NCBI GenBank assembly: GCA_022560695.1
Contig: JADFSP010000006.1
Span: forward strand, 33,916 to 97,915
DNA: 64,000 bases
Direction of reading: 5' to 3'
Origin: Pseudomonadota bacterium
GTDB taxonomy: Bacteria > Pseudomonadota > Gammaproteobacteria > Steroidobacterales > Woeseiaceae
The notes below the pieces were generated by a model. It was not told the DNA's origin. It saw nothing but the letters and a program-made list of their open reading frames with translations, and searched no databases. Of the stretch, positions 29,229 through 36,979 are shown in pieces. The position numbers and the translations under genes are program-made. How positions within the stretch are numbered: the stretch's first letter is position 1; the number at the start of each line of letters is the position of its first letter.

Positions 29229-29321
29229 CGAGATACCCTGTTACTCCGTCGAGGTCATATTGGCCTATCAGCACTGTCGCCGTGCCGACCACTCGACAAT
29301 TTTGGCCATGCACGCGGAAAG

Positions 29322-29362
29322 TGCGTTACAATCGCGATAGTTATGCGTTATATTGTAACGCA
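29322..29362 (+). promoter_or_regulatory. Promoter-operator of the RHH module, merged with the start codon
   Basis: A perfect 11-base inverted repeat, TGCGTTACAAT (29322-29332) and ATTGTAACGCA (29352-29362), frames the promoter. TTACAA (29326-29331) and TATATT (29349-29354), 17 bases apart, make a good sigma-70 promoter inside it. The second arm ends on the A of the ATG. TGCGTTA also recurs directly at 29344-29350. Transcription should start at or beside the ATG, so the mRNA is probably leaderless and repressible by the encoded RHH protein. Confidence 0.75.
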
Positions 29363-29556
29363 TGGCGAAAACCAGGATATCGACGCTCAACCTGCGCATC
29401 CATCCGGCGGTCAAGGACGCCGTGCGTGAGGCTGCCGCGAACGAACATCGCAGCGTCGCCAACATGGTCGAGGTCCTGATTCGACGCCACTGCGATCTAA
29501 CCGGGATTACGATCCCTGAGCAAACCGACCTGTTCCAGAGGAAAAACAATGCATGA
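29362..29556 (+). CDS. Ribbon-helix-helix DNA-binding protein (antitoxin-like)
   Basis: This 64-residue protein has the beta-strand/helix/helix layout of Arc/MetJ-type RHH proteins: STLNLRIHPAVKDAVREAAANEHRSVANMVEVLIRRHC. Basic and Thr/Leu residues alternate in the strand expected to enter the DNA major groove. The operator-like inverted repeat that covers its promoter is good evidence for autoregulation. It overlaps the next gene by eight bases (ATGCATGA), as toxin-antitoxin and partition-like pairs do. Which partner would be toxic is not evident. Confidence 0.85.
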   Translation: MAKTRISTLNLRIHPAVKDAVREAAANEHRSVANMVEVLIRRHCDLTGITIPEQTDLFQRKNNA

Positions 29557-29800
29557 GAAAATGTTGAAGGCCCTGGTCGCCGCGGGCGCTGTCAAGAACA
29601 TCAATATTATCGCCAGCGGGTCGCGCTTCCATATCGAGGCGAGGACGCCCAACGGAGCAGTCACGGCCGAGACCCTCAAGGGCAAAGTCAAGACCTGGGT
29701 AACTCTCGACGCGGCAGCGAAATGGGTAAGGAGACTGGGCGTTGGGGGGGCACACATCAACCTGACGCATTGGCAACCCAACCAGCGCGAATTACTGTGA
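29549..29800 (+). CDS. Small partner protein of the RHH regulator
   Basis: This 83-residue basic alpha/beta protein (KALVAAGAVKNINIIASGSRFHIEARTPNG followed by KTWVTLDAAAKWVRRLGVGGAHINLTHW) is translationally coupled to the RHH gene by an eight-base overlap. The TLDAAAKWVRxLG pattern resembles small plasmid-borne proteins that I recall being annotated as partition- or RepB-associated and that also follow RHH genes. No nuclease or acetyltransferase toxin motif is visible. The most defensible call is a mobile two-gene module of unknown activity. Confidence 0.7.
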   Translation: MHEKMLKALVAAGAVKNINIIASGSRFHIEARTPNGAVTAETLKGKVKTWVTLDAAAKWVRRLGVGGAHINLTHWQPNQRELL

Positions 29801-29878
29801 TGCGCGATGTCGTTGTCCTGCGTGCCCGCGGCGGGGCAGTATTCGCCTTGCTAAAGCCGGGTCCTGCTGATGGCCGGC

Positions 29879-30217
29879 CTAGTCCGTATCGGCCGACGGC
29901 CAGTCGGCGTCGAATGGGTATGGCTTTTCATCGCTGTTAAAAGTCAGATAGCGAATGATCTGATAGATATAGGACGCAATACTCTGGCCGACCCGCTGTA
30001 GCTGTACGTTTGTCTCGCCAGTGAACAGGACCCACAGGAATCCAAGCACGATCACGGCAGAAGCGACGAAGCTGGCAACGCCGGCCAGTGCATAAAAAAC
30101 GACGATGAACACCAGTCGCAGCCAGGTGGTGCGTGACTTGATGTTTTCCTCGATCGGCGAGCCATCGTTGCCGTCGCCCTCGTTGACGTGGTCTGCCGGT
30201 GGCTTGTCGTCACTCAT
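29879..30217 (-). CDS. DUF4389-domain membrane protein
   Basis: This 112-residue protein starts at ATG 30217 (MSDDKPPADH). An acidic N-terminal tail is followed by TTWLRLVFIVVFYALAGVASFVASAVIVLGFLWVLFTGE, which gives two membrane helices, and then GQSIASYIYQIIRYLTFNSDEKPYPF, the recognisable DUF4389 end. Function is unknown. It is divergent from the dipeptidase gene. Confidence 0.8.
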   Translation of the reverse strand: MSDDKPPADHVNEGDGNDGSPIEENIKSRTTWLRLVFIVVFYALAGVASFVASAVIVLGFLWVLFTGETNVQLQRVGQSIASYIYQIIRYLTFNSDEKPYPFDADWPSADTD

Positions 30218-30326
30218 TATAGTTCTCCAAAATCCGATAACTGGCCTGATGGCCTCGCGTGAGGATCGCAATTCCCTCAATATGATGGCAATGCACGACT
30301 TTTTCAACCACGGAGAGCTCCGCGAA

Positions 30327-31553
30327 ATGCGTATTCTGACCTGGCCCATACTTTTTTTGTCCATGCTGCTTGCCGCGTGCGAACCGTCAGCGGATGATGC
30401 GCGGCCCACACAGGACTTCGCAGCGGATGCGCAACGCATTGCACATACCAGCATCATCGTCGACACCCATATCGACGTGCCATATCGATTGCAAACAGAA
30501 CAGGCCGACATTTCGGCCGCTACTGACGGTGGTGACTTCGACTATCCGCGAGCCGTAAAGGGCGGACTGAACGCGCCGTTCATGTCGATATATACCGCGG
30601 CTGATCTCGAAGCCGAGGGCCGGTCCCGCAATGCCGCCGAAGCGCTGATTGACAGCATTGAGGATATTGTTGCAAGTGCGCCGGGAAAATTCGCCATTGC
30701 GCGGTCGACGCAAGATGTCCGGTCAAATTTCGAAGATGGCGTGATGTCGCTGGCACTGGGGATGGAAAATGGCTCTCCGATCGAGGGTAATCTCGACAAT
30801 GTGCAACATTTCCATGATCGCGGCATTCGTTACATTACGCTGACGCATAGCCTGTCGAATCATATTGCAGATTCTTCCTACGACGACAACCGCCAATGGC
30901 ATGGGCTGAGTGACTTCGGCGCTGACGTCGTCAGGGAAATGAACCGTCTCGGCATCATGGTTGATGTCAGCCACTTGTCCGACGATGCTTTTTGGCAGGT
31001 AACTCAGATCAGCGAAGTGCCTGTGGTCGCAACGCATTCGTCGGCGCGGCATTTTACGCCGAACTTCGAGCGCAACATGAGCGATGAAATGATCAAGAGA
31101 CTCGCCGAAGGTGGCGGTGTCATTCAAATCAATTTCGGGTCTGCGTTCATCACGCACGAAGCAAGGCTTTACAACTCGGCACGGAGCGACGAAAAAAAAT
31201 TATTCAAGGCAGAGAACCCGGGGCTGTCGAATAAGGAAGTCGCCGATCAAATTCATCCGCTTTATGCACAAGAGCATGGACCGTTCCCGTACGCAACACT
31301 TGCGGACGTACTTGACCATTTCGACCATGTCGTGCAACTCGTCGGCGTCGATCATGTCGGCATCGGCTCGGATTACGACGGCGTCGGTGACACGCTGCCG
31401 ATCGGGCTACAAGACGTCGCTGCCTATCCGAACCTGATCGAGGGATTCCTGCGGCGAGGATATAGCGAGTCCGACATACGCAAGATTCTCGGCGAAAACC
31501 TGCTCAGAGTTTGGGATGCCGCGGAGACATACGCCCGTCAGGCGCAGCAGTAA
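30327..31553 (+). CDS. Membrane dipeptidase, M19 family lipoprotein
   Basis: This 408-residue zinc dipeptidase (renal dipeptidase family) has a lipoprotein signal (LTWPILFLSMLLAAC), so it should be anchored in the outer or inner membrane. Metal-ligand motifs are VDTHIDVP (HxD), a bridging Glu in ALGMENGSPIEG, THSLSNH, VDVSHLSDDAF with VVATHSSAR, and DHVGIGSDYDG near the C terminus. The ATG at 30327 directly precedes the signal peptide; upstream in-frame ATGs run through the divergent gene. It probably hydrolyses dipeptides, including D-amino-acid ones. It is followed after 10 bases by a secreted protein. Confidence 0.92.
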   Translation: MRILTWPILFLSMLLAACEPSADDARPTQDFAADAQRIAHTSIIVDTHIDVPYRLQTEQADISAATDGGDFDYPRAVKGGLNAPFMSIYTAADLEAEGRSRNAAEALIDSIEDIVASAPGKFAIARSTQDVRSNFEDGVMSLALGMENGSPIEGNLDNVQHFHDRGIRYITLTHSLSNHIADSSYDDNRQWHGLSDFGADVVREMNRLGIMVDVSHLSDDAFWQVTQISEVPVVATHSSARHFTPNFERNMSDEMIKRLAEGGGVIQINFGSAFITHEARLYNSARSDEKKLFKAENPGLSNKEVADQIHPLYAQEHGPFPYATLADVLDHFDHVVQLVGVDHVGIGSDYDGVGDTLPIGLQDVAAYPNLIEGFLRRGYSESDIRKILGENLLRVWDAAETYARQAQQ

Positions 31554-31563
31554 TCGCGATCAG

Positions 31564-32295
31564 ATGATTCGAAAGCATTTTCGGCTCGGCTCGTGCGTGT
31601 CCCTTCTCCTGTTACTCGGATCTGTGGTCGCCGACGATGAGTCTGCCCCGCCAGCGGCCAATCCGTTAAATCCCTCTGCGCAGTACTACCCGCTGACCAT
31701 TGGCAATGAGTATTACTACAAGGTCTTCCGGAAGGATGCGCCGAATCGCGAATACCGGGTCAAGGCTGAAGTCAGAAATTTACAGACCGTTGGCGGTATA
31801 GACTATTTCTATTTTCATGCTCCGGGTGCGAACATTCGATACCTGGTCCGGCGAGACGAAGCCGGCGTCTTCATGCGACTCCTGAAACGGCAAATTCCGT
31901 TATTTGGCATTTCGTTCGATGTGCATTTAACACCAGAACTCATGTTCCTGCGATTTCCGCTTATGGTCGGCGATCGGTGGTCACAGCAAGTCGTAGCCAG
32001 TGCAAGAATCCTGTTTATCCCGGTGAAGCGGACTATCGAAGGAAGATTTCATGTCGTTGATCGTCGGGTCTTGCGGACGGAAGCGGGTGACATCGATGTG
32101 TTCGTTATCAATGCGAGTCTCGGCGTTGTCAATAAATCAATGGCCGAAAAAACTTTCTCGTACGGCGCAAATGTTGGCTATGTCAAGGCGGACGCGCCGG
32201 AAGATTTCACGCTTCTCGTCGGCTATCACGTATTCGACGAGCAAGCTGGTATCTGGATTGACAAGACTCCCGCCGACGCGGCAAGCTACAAATAA
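31564..32295 (+). CDS. Secreted hypothetical protein
   Basis: This 243-residue protein starts at ATG 31564 with a Sec signal (LGSCVSLLLLLGSVVADDE). The mature part is rich in beta strands (NPSAQYYPLTIGNEYYYKVFRKDAPNREYRVKAEV; TFSYGANVGYVKAD). The pattern PLTIGNxYYYK...GDRWSQ resembles periplasmic beta-barrel/lipocalin-like proteins in which a 'uniform formatting' of strands is typical, but I do not know the family. It is probably co-transcribed with the dipeptidase. Confidence 0.7.
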   Translation: MIRKHFRLGSCVSLLLLLGSVVADDESAPPAANPLNPSAQYYPLTIGNEYYYKVFRKDAPNREYRVKAEVRNLQTVGGIDYFYFHAPGANIRYLVRRDEAGVFMRLLKRQIPLFGISFDVHLTPELMFLRFPLMVGDRWSQQVVASARILFIPVKRTIEGRFHVVDRRVLRTEAGDIDVFVINASLGVVNKSMAEKTFSYGANVGYVKADAPEDFTLLVGYHVFDEQAGIWIDKTPADAASYK

Positions 32296-32307
32296 TCCGG
32301 GCGATGT

Positions 32308-34668
32308 TCAGGCCACTCGTTGCTTGCCGCGCAGGCGGTCGGTGCCCGGCTTGAGGAGTTCCTGAACCAGTCGCCCAAGGGGGCCGTCGGACGCAGTCTC
32401 GGCCGCAAAGAGATGCGCAAACTGGTGGCGCAGGGTCGATGCGATAAGCGGGTCGAGATCGTCCGGTATGCTCAGGTCGCTCTCCAGTACTCGCCCTCCC
32501 CGCTCCTCGATTGCGCTGCGCAACCAATCCACGTCGATGCCTTCGATGGGATGCTGATCGAGAAAGCCCCGCAGGTGGAATGTAGTCGAGACGGTCGCAC
32601 TCTGCAGTCGCTCGATTACCTCGTGACTTACCCCGTGGATGTCACTGTCGCGGCTCATCCGGACCGAGGCGCCGCAAGCTATGTGGATGCGCCCGAGGTC
32701 GATCTGACCGCGCACCACGCGCAGCGCCCAGGCGAGAAGCGGTCGCAAGCGCATCTTCGGCGTCGGGGCTCCCGCCAGCTCCAGGTTGAAGACCGCCTCT
32801 TCGGGCACGCGGTCGTAGGAAAGGCTGATAGGCAGCAGCAGGCAAGTCTCGCCCGTAGCCTGAATGCAGCGCAGCAGACCTCGTTTGGGTGGCAGGAACT
32901 CCCGGGAGCGGCTGCGGGTCCCCTCGATGAAAAACTCGATGGCTTTGTCTTCGCGAATCATCTGCTGAACCCAGCGCGCGAGTTCCTCTTTCTTGTGCCC
33001 CTCACCCCGCTTCACATAAAAGGCGTGCAACGAGTTGAGAAACCGCCCGAGCATGGGAATATTTCCAAACTCCATGGCGGCAGCAATATGAGGAATGGGG
33101 ATGCGGAGGTCGGGCCGCGCGAAAAACAGGTAAGAGCAGAGCACGAAATCGAGGTAGCTGCGATGAGATGGCAGGAGAACGACCGGGCAGCCATTGGCCG
33201 CAGCACCTCGGGCGGTTTCGAAGGACGGGACATCCACGGTCACACTGTCGCAGCAACGGCGCAGCACCTTGGTGATCAGCCACGCGCTGATGCGGATGCT
33301 GAGGGTTGCAGCCGGCCTCCGGCCGGCCCAGCGCGCATCGCCACCATGACCCAGGTGTCGCCGTCCGGCCAATAGCCACTGCGTGTCGTCTCGACCGAGA
33401 ATGTGGCGGTACACGCCGCGACTCACTGTTTTAATGTAGCTGACCGGGTCGAACGCTTCGTCAATAAGGGGCAGTGCGGAGTGAAAATTGAAGGACTGCA
33501 CGAAATACGGGAACGCCTTGTTTAAGTATTCCAGGCGGTCGAGGAGTTTCCGCCCCGAGCGACGCACGCGGCGCTCGCGAAGCCCTGCGGCGGCGATCGG
33601 CAGGCGATGGTAGAGTGCGTGGGCGAGTGCAAAGCGCAGGCCTCGCGGCCCGATGTAACGCAATGTTGGCGGCCGATCGATGCGATGGACGGAAAAGAAA
33701 TCCTGGACGCTCTGAATTCCATCCCGAAGGGTGGCGCTGCGCTCCAGGCCCGCCACCGCATGATGAATAATCGGTGGCGCTTCGATGTCGATAGGCGCAT
33801 GACAGGCAAACAGCACGCGCGTCGCCACATCGTCAACTGAGATCAAGTCGAGTCGTGCATCAGGGCTGCCGTCTATGACCCGCAGATGGCCCATCCCAAA
33901 CAGAACCACGAAGGAGGCGAAGCCCGAGGTGCTGTCGATCCACCCCGGGAAGGGGTGCAGCCGGCTTGCCGAAATGATACTCGGGCGCACAATTGTGAGC
34001 GGCACGTTGCCGCGTCGCGCTACCAGCAGATGCTCGGCCAGGGACTTCGTCAGCGTATATGTATTTGTGTGGCCGGATCGGCTGAGCACGTCACGCTCGA
34101 CCGCGGTGCCGTCGAGAATCGAGCTGTAAATCTCATCGGCTTGCCCTGACAGGGGCGCGAGCGTCTCTTCGATCGGCTTGCCGTCGCTGGAGTGCTGCGA
34201 AACGTAGGCTGTCGAGACGGACACGAACTTCTGTAATTTCGAGCAGGACCGCGCCAGCTCCAGCACGTTCAGGGTGGCCGAAATATTCGATCGCGCAGCC
34301 TCTGGTAACGGCAGGTCGAACGCTATCGCCGCCGCCGCGTGCACGATGTGAGTCACTCGCCCCGTGATCTCGTCGTGCACCGGCCGATCGAGGTCGAGGC
34401 CAGGTTTCTCGAGTTCACCTTCTACGACAACCACGTCATCGGTCCAGTCGGGCGGCAAGCGTGAGAAGCAATCCGAGGTCACGACGTCGCGCAAGAAGCG
34501 CTTTTCGGCTGAAACGACCCCCCGTGGGCGGATCAATACATACACCTGCTCGACACCCAATTCCTCGCGCCGGCGCATCAGCTCCTCGAGCAGGACTTTT
34601 CCGAAGAATCCCGTAACGCCCGTCAGCAGGTACACGTGTCCCTTATCTGTACTCATATTTGTCCGCAT
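32308..34668 (-). CDS. Fatty acyl-CoA reductase fused to a GNPAT/PlsB-type acyltransferase
   Basis: This 786-residue two-domain enzyme begins with an extended SDR of the fatty acyl-CoA reductase type: LTGVTGFFGK (15-24), VSTAYV (S152) and catalytic Y204-TLT-K208. A FAR_C-like segment at about 370-440 (KLLDRLEYLNKAFPYFVQSF) follows. Residues from about 480 form a glycerolipid acyltransferase with all four blocks: SHRSYLDF (H502/D507), FYVKRG (550-555), EFFIEGTRSRS (578-588) and LPISLSYDRVPEE. These blocks resemble mammalian GNPAT (DHAP acyltransferase) as well as PlsB. It lies ten bases downstream of the alkyl-DHAP synthase homologue, so the operon could make fatty alcohol, acyl-DHAP and alkyl-DHAP. 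The start could be 34656. Confidence 0.88.
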   Translation of the reverse strand: MRTNMSTDKGHVYLLTGVTGFFGKVLLEELMRRREELGVEQVYVLIRPRGVVSAEKRFLRDVVTSDCFSRLPPDWTDDVVVVEGELEKPGLDLDRPVHDEITGRVTHIVHAAAAIAFDLPLPEAARSNISATLNVLELARSCSKLQKFVSVSTAYVSQHSSDGKPIEETLAPLSGQADEIYSSILDGTAVERDVLSRSGHTNTYTLTKSLAEHLLVARRGNVPLTIVRPSIISASRLHPFPGWIDSTSGFASFVVLFGMGHLRVIDGSPDARLDLISVDDVATRVLFACHAPIDIEAPPIIHHAVAGLERSATLRDGIQSVQDFFSVHRIDRPPTLRYIGPRGLRFALAHALYHRLPIAAAGLRERRVRRSGRKLLDRLEYLNKAFPYFVQSFNFHSALPLIDEAFDPVSYIKTVSRGVYRHILGRDDTQWLLAGRRHLGHGGDARWAGRRPAATLSIRISAWLITKVLRRCCDSVTVDVPSFETARGAAANGCPVVLLPSHRSYLDFVLCSYLFFARPDLRIPIPHIAAAMEFGNIPMLGRFLNSLHAFYVKRGEGHKKEELARWVQQMIREDKAIEFFIEGTRSRSREFLPPKRGLLRCIQATGETCLLLPISLSYDRVPEEAVFNLELAGAPTPKMRLRPLLAWALRVVRGQIDLGRIHIACGASVRMSRDSDIHGVSHEVIERLQSATVSTTFHLRGFLDQHPIEGIDVDWLRSAIEERGGRVLESDLSIPDDLDPLIASTLRHQFAHLFAAETASDGPLGRLVQELLKPGTDRLRGKQRVA

Positions 34669-34677
34669 CCCGGATGC

Positions 34678-36543
34678 TTAGACTGGCAGGTCGCTAACCG
34701 GACCGGCCTCTGTTTTTTGATTGCCAGCTCCGAAGATGTTCGTGGGGTCGATGGCCTCCTTGACTTCGGCGCTCCATTCGAGCGCAGTCGTTGACATTAT
34801 TCGCGGCAGGAAGTCGCGGCGATGTTTGCCGACACCATGATGGTGCGAGAGCGATCCGCCCGAGAGCAGGATCTCATCCCTGGCAGCATGCTCGAGCTCG
34901 GCGAAAACCCGGCACGGTTGATCTATGCCCTTGTGATAGAAAGCGAAATAGAAATAGATGCACACACCGGTTTGATAGACCTGCGTCATGCGCGCGCTGA
35001 TGAAGGGTCTGCCCGGCAGCGCGCGGCTCGCATGCTCTTCCTCGAGCCTTCGCTTGACATTTTCGCAGAGCGAGAGCGCCTGGCTCCACGACACCGACGT
35101 TTCGAACGACTCGCCGAGGATGTAGTGCTTCATCATGAAATCGCGGATGTAGGCGATACCGTAAGTCAGCTGATAGCCGCGCTTGCCGTTCTCCTCACCA
35201 GCCCGCATTCCTCCGTAACGGCGAGCGATACGGCGCACCGCGGCGTCCTGCGCTTCGACTTCACCACGGGTTCCCTCGTAGACCAGCGTGCAGGCCGTCA
35301 TATGCTCGGGGTCGAAGCCGCGCAGCTTGGTAACGAAAAGCTTCTCGGCCCACCGCATGAGCACCTGCAGACCTTCTGCTTTCGACTTGAGGGTCTGGCT
35401 GAGCTGAAACTGAAGGTTGTCGGCCAGGCGCACGCTGGCCGGGGGCGTGCTCTGGCGCGTGAGGTCGTACATGAACGAGACGCCGCGTTCGAAGTCTGGG
35501 AAGAGCAGGGAGTCATAACGCTGGATTTCAGGCAACGGAAAGACCTTGACCACCGCCTGGGTGATGATGCCAAGGTTGCCCTCGGAGCCCAGGACCCAGC
35601 GCCTCGCATCGAGGCCGATCGATTCCCGCGGCGACACGGCCGACCACGACAGTTCGCCTCGCGCCGTCACGACGACCACGTCGAGCACGATGTCTTCGAT
35701 GTTGCCGTAGCGGTTCTTCTTCATGCCGCTGGCGTGGGTTGCGATCCACCCGCCCAGAGTCGAAAACTCGATGCTGTCCGGCTCGTGGCCCAGCGTGAAA
35801 CCGTATTGGGCGAGTTGCTCTTCGATGACGCGCCCCACTGCCCCTGCCTGGATGCAGGCCATCAGGTTCGTCGGATCGATCCAGAGAATTCGGTTCAACC
35901 GACTCATATCCATCGAGACGATCATGCGTTGCTCTTCGGTCGGACAGCGCACCGCCTCGGTGACGTTGGTTCCACCGCCGTAGGGTACCAGGCACACGTC
36001 GTGGCGAACCGCCGCGGCGACCAGCTCGGCAACGTGAGATTCTTCGCTCGGGTACACGACCAGGTCGGGCACCCGTTCGAGCTTCCCGTACTTGATAACG
36101 TACATCTCCTCCAGCGTGTGCCCGTGGCCGTGACGCAGGCGGATCTCGTCGTCGTCGGAGAGGTCCCCTTCAGGCAGGATGCTGCGTGCCTCTTTCAGAA
36201 AGGCATCGTTCTCGCGCGGTGACGGCACTTCCGGGGGATAGGCCGAGTCGTGTGTATCCCTGAAGTCGAAGTCGACGCCGAGGATGTCGCGTACCCAGGG
36301 CAACAGATCGGGGAGTTCGGTCCCGCTCAATGGATAGCGCGATCCGGCAAGCACGACGTTACCGTTCGGTCCGGCGGCGAAGCCCGAGTCCCGAAAGCCC
36401 CATACGTCGAGGCTCTCTTCGTCTCCGTCATCGTGGGGTGGATCGCCCGGAATGATGCGATTTTGAATGTCGCCCGAGACGAGCAAGGCGCCATCCGGCA
36501 GCTCGGCCCGCTTGATCTTGTTCGAATCGTGTTGAGTAGTCAT
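34678..36543 (-). CDS. Alkyldihydroxyacetonephosphate synthase homologue (ether-lipid FAD enzyme)
   Basis: This 621-residue VAO-type flavoprotein matches eukaryotic AGPS block by block. It has RHGHGHTLEE (137-146), the PP-loop PYGGGTNV (187-194), GHEPDSIEFSTLGGWIATHASG (252-273) with MKKNRYGNIED (274-284), FDPEHMTACTLVYEG, GKRGYQLTYGIAYIRD, YILGESFETSVSW and the active-site SLSHHHGVGKHR (HHH 567-569). AGPS replaces the acyl chain of acyl-DHAP by a fatty alcohol to create the ether bond. It is encoded directly upstream of the FAR-acyltransferase fusion. Unlike the peroxisomal enzyme it has no targeting signal. Myxobacterial homologues are known in ether-lipid synthesis; D-lactate-dehydrogenase-like oxidase activity is the alternative. 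Confidence 0.9.
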   Translation of the reverse strand: MTTQHDSNKIKRAELPDGALLVSGDIQNRIIPGDPPHDDGDEESLDVWGFRDSGFAAGPNGNVVLAGSRYPLSGTELPDLLPWVRDILGVDFDFRDTHDSAYPPEVPSPRENDAFLKEARSILPEGDLSDDDEIRLRHGHGHTLEEMYVIKYGKLERVPDLVVYPSEESHVAELVAAAVRHDVCLVPYGGGTNVTEAVRCPTEEQRMIVSMDMSRLNRILWIDPTNLMACIQAGAVGRVIEEQLAQYGFTLGHEPDSIEFSTLGGWIATHASGMKKNRYGNIEDIVLDVVVVTARGELSWSAVSPRESIGLDARRWVLGSEGNLGIITQAVVKVFPLPEIQRYDSLLFPDFERGVSFMYDLTRQSTPPASVRLADNLQFQLSQTLKSKAEGLQVLMRWAEKLFVTKLRGFDPEHMTACTLVYEGTRGEVEAQDAAVRRIARRYGGMRAGEENGKRGYQLTYGIAYIRDFMMKHYILGESFETSVSWSQALSLCENVKRRLEEEHASRALPGRPFISARMTQVYQTGVCIYFYFAFYHKGIDQPCRVFAELEHAARDEILLSGGSLSHHHGVGKHRRDFLPRIMSTTALEWSAEVKEAIDPTNIFGAGNQKTEAGPVSDLPV

Positions 36544-36979
36544 GGAGTTTCAGTGGGCCTCGAAGTCCTCTGCACGTATCCTGCATCCAATCCCCAAACA
36601 CAAGCGCGGCAACAAACGCCGACGAAGTCTGCTTTTTGAAAAAGCCCGTTACCTGGTCGAATGATGATTCGTCTCCGATGAAAACCCGCGCAAGGTGGTG
36701 CTGTCTCAGGTAGAAGTTCGCATGTTCTGATGCCTTCAGCCGCGGCAATCCAGGGTCCTGCGGGGGGTGGTTGCGTACCTTCCCGCCCCCCCGCCTTTCG
36801 GCGAGTCCGGCTTTGTTGTTACTTAGTTGCGCGTTCCTTATACGCTGTGTCGTACAGGAATTCCTAATTTTTAATTTAATCACGCATCATTCGGGCGATC
36901 AATATTGTCCGCCGTGTTTGACTGAAAGTACGGCGAACACCGGCAAACGGTCTGCCCTCCTCAAGCGAGCCGAGGGGCT
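36544..36979. other. Intergenic region upstream of the ether-lipid operon
   Basis: These 436 bases separate AGPS (start 36543) from the end of the SLC13 permease gene. A T/A-rich patch at 36865-36885 (taatttttaatttaat) is the most promoter-like stretch. No convincing coding frame or repeat was seen. Confidence 0.5.

Noticed and set aside
29362..29800. Classical RelBE or ParDE toxin-antitoxin pair
   Set aside because: The second protein lacks the RelE/ParE fold motifs, so only a generic RHH module is claimed.
32320..33375. Plus-strand reading frame (351 codons) opposite the acyltransferase domain
   Set aside because: High-GC antisense shadow. The minus-strand frame has conserved catalytic blocks, while this one has none.
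34822..36222. Long plus-strand reading frame (466 codons) opposite the alkyl-DHAP synthase gene
   Set aside because: It is the antisense frame of a secure enzyme gene. Its translation is His/Arg/Asp-rich with no motif, and it has no ribosome-binding site.
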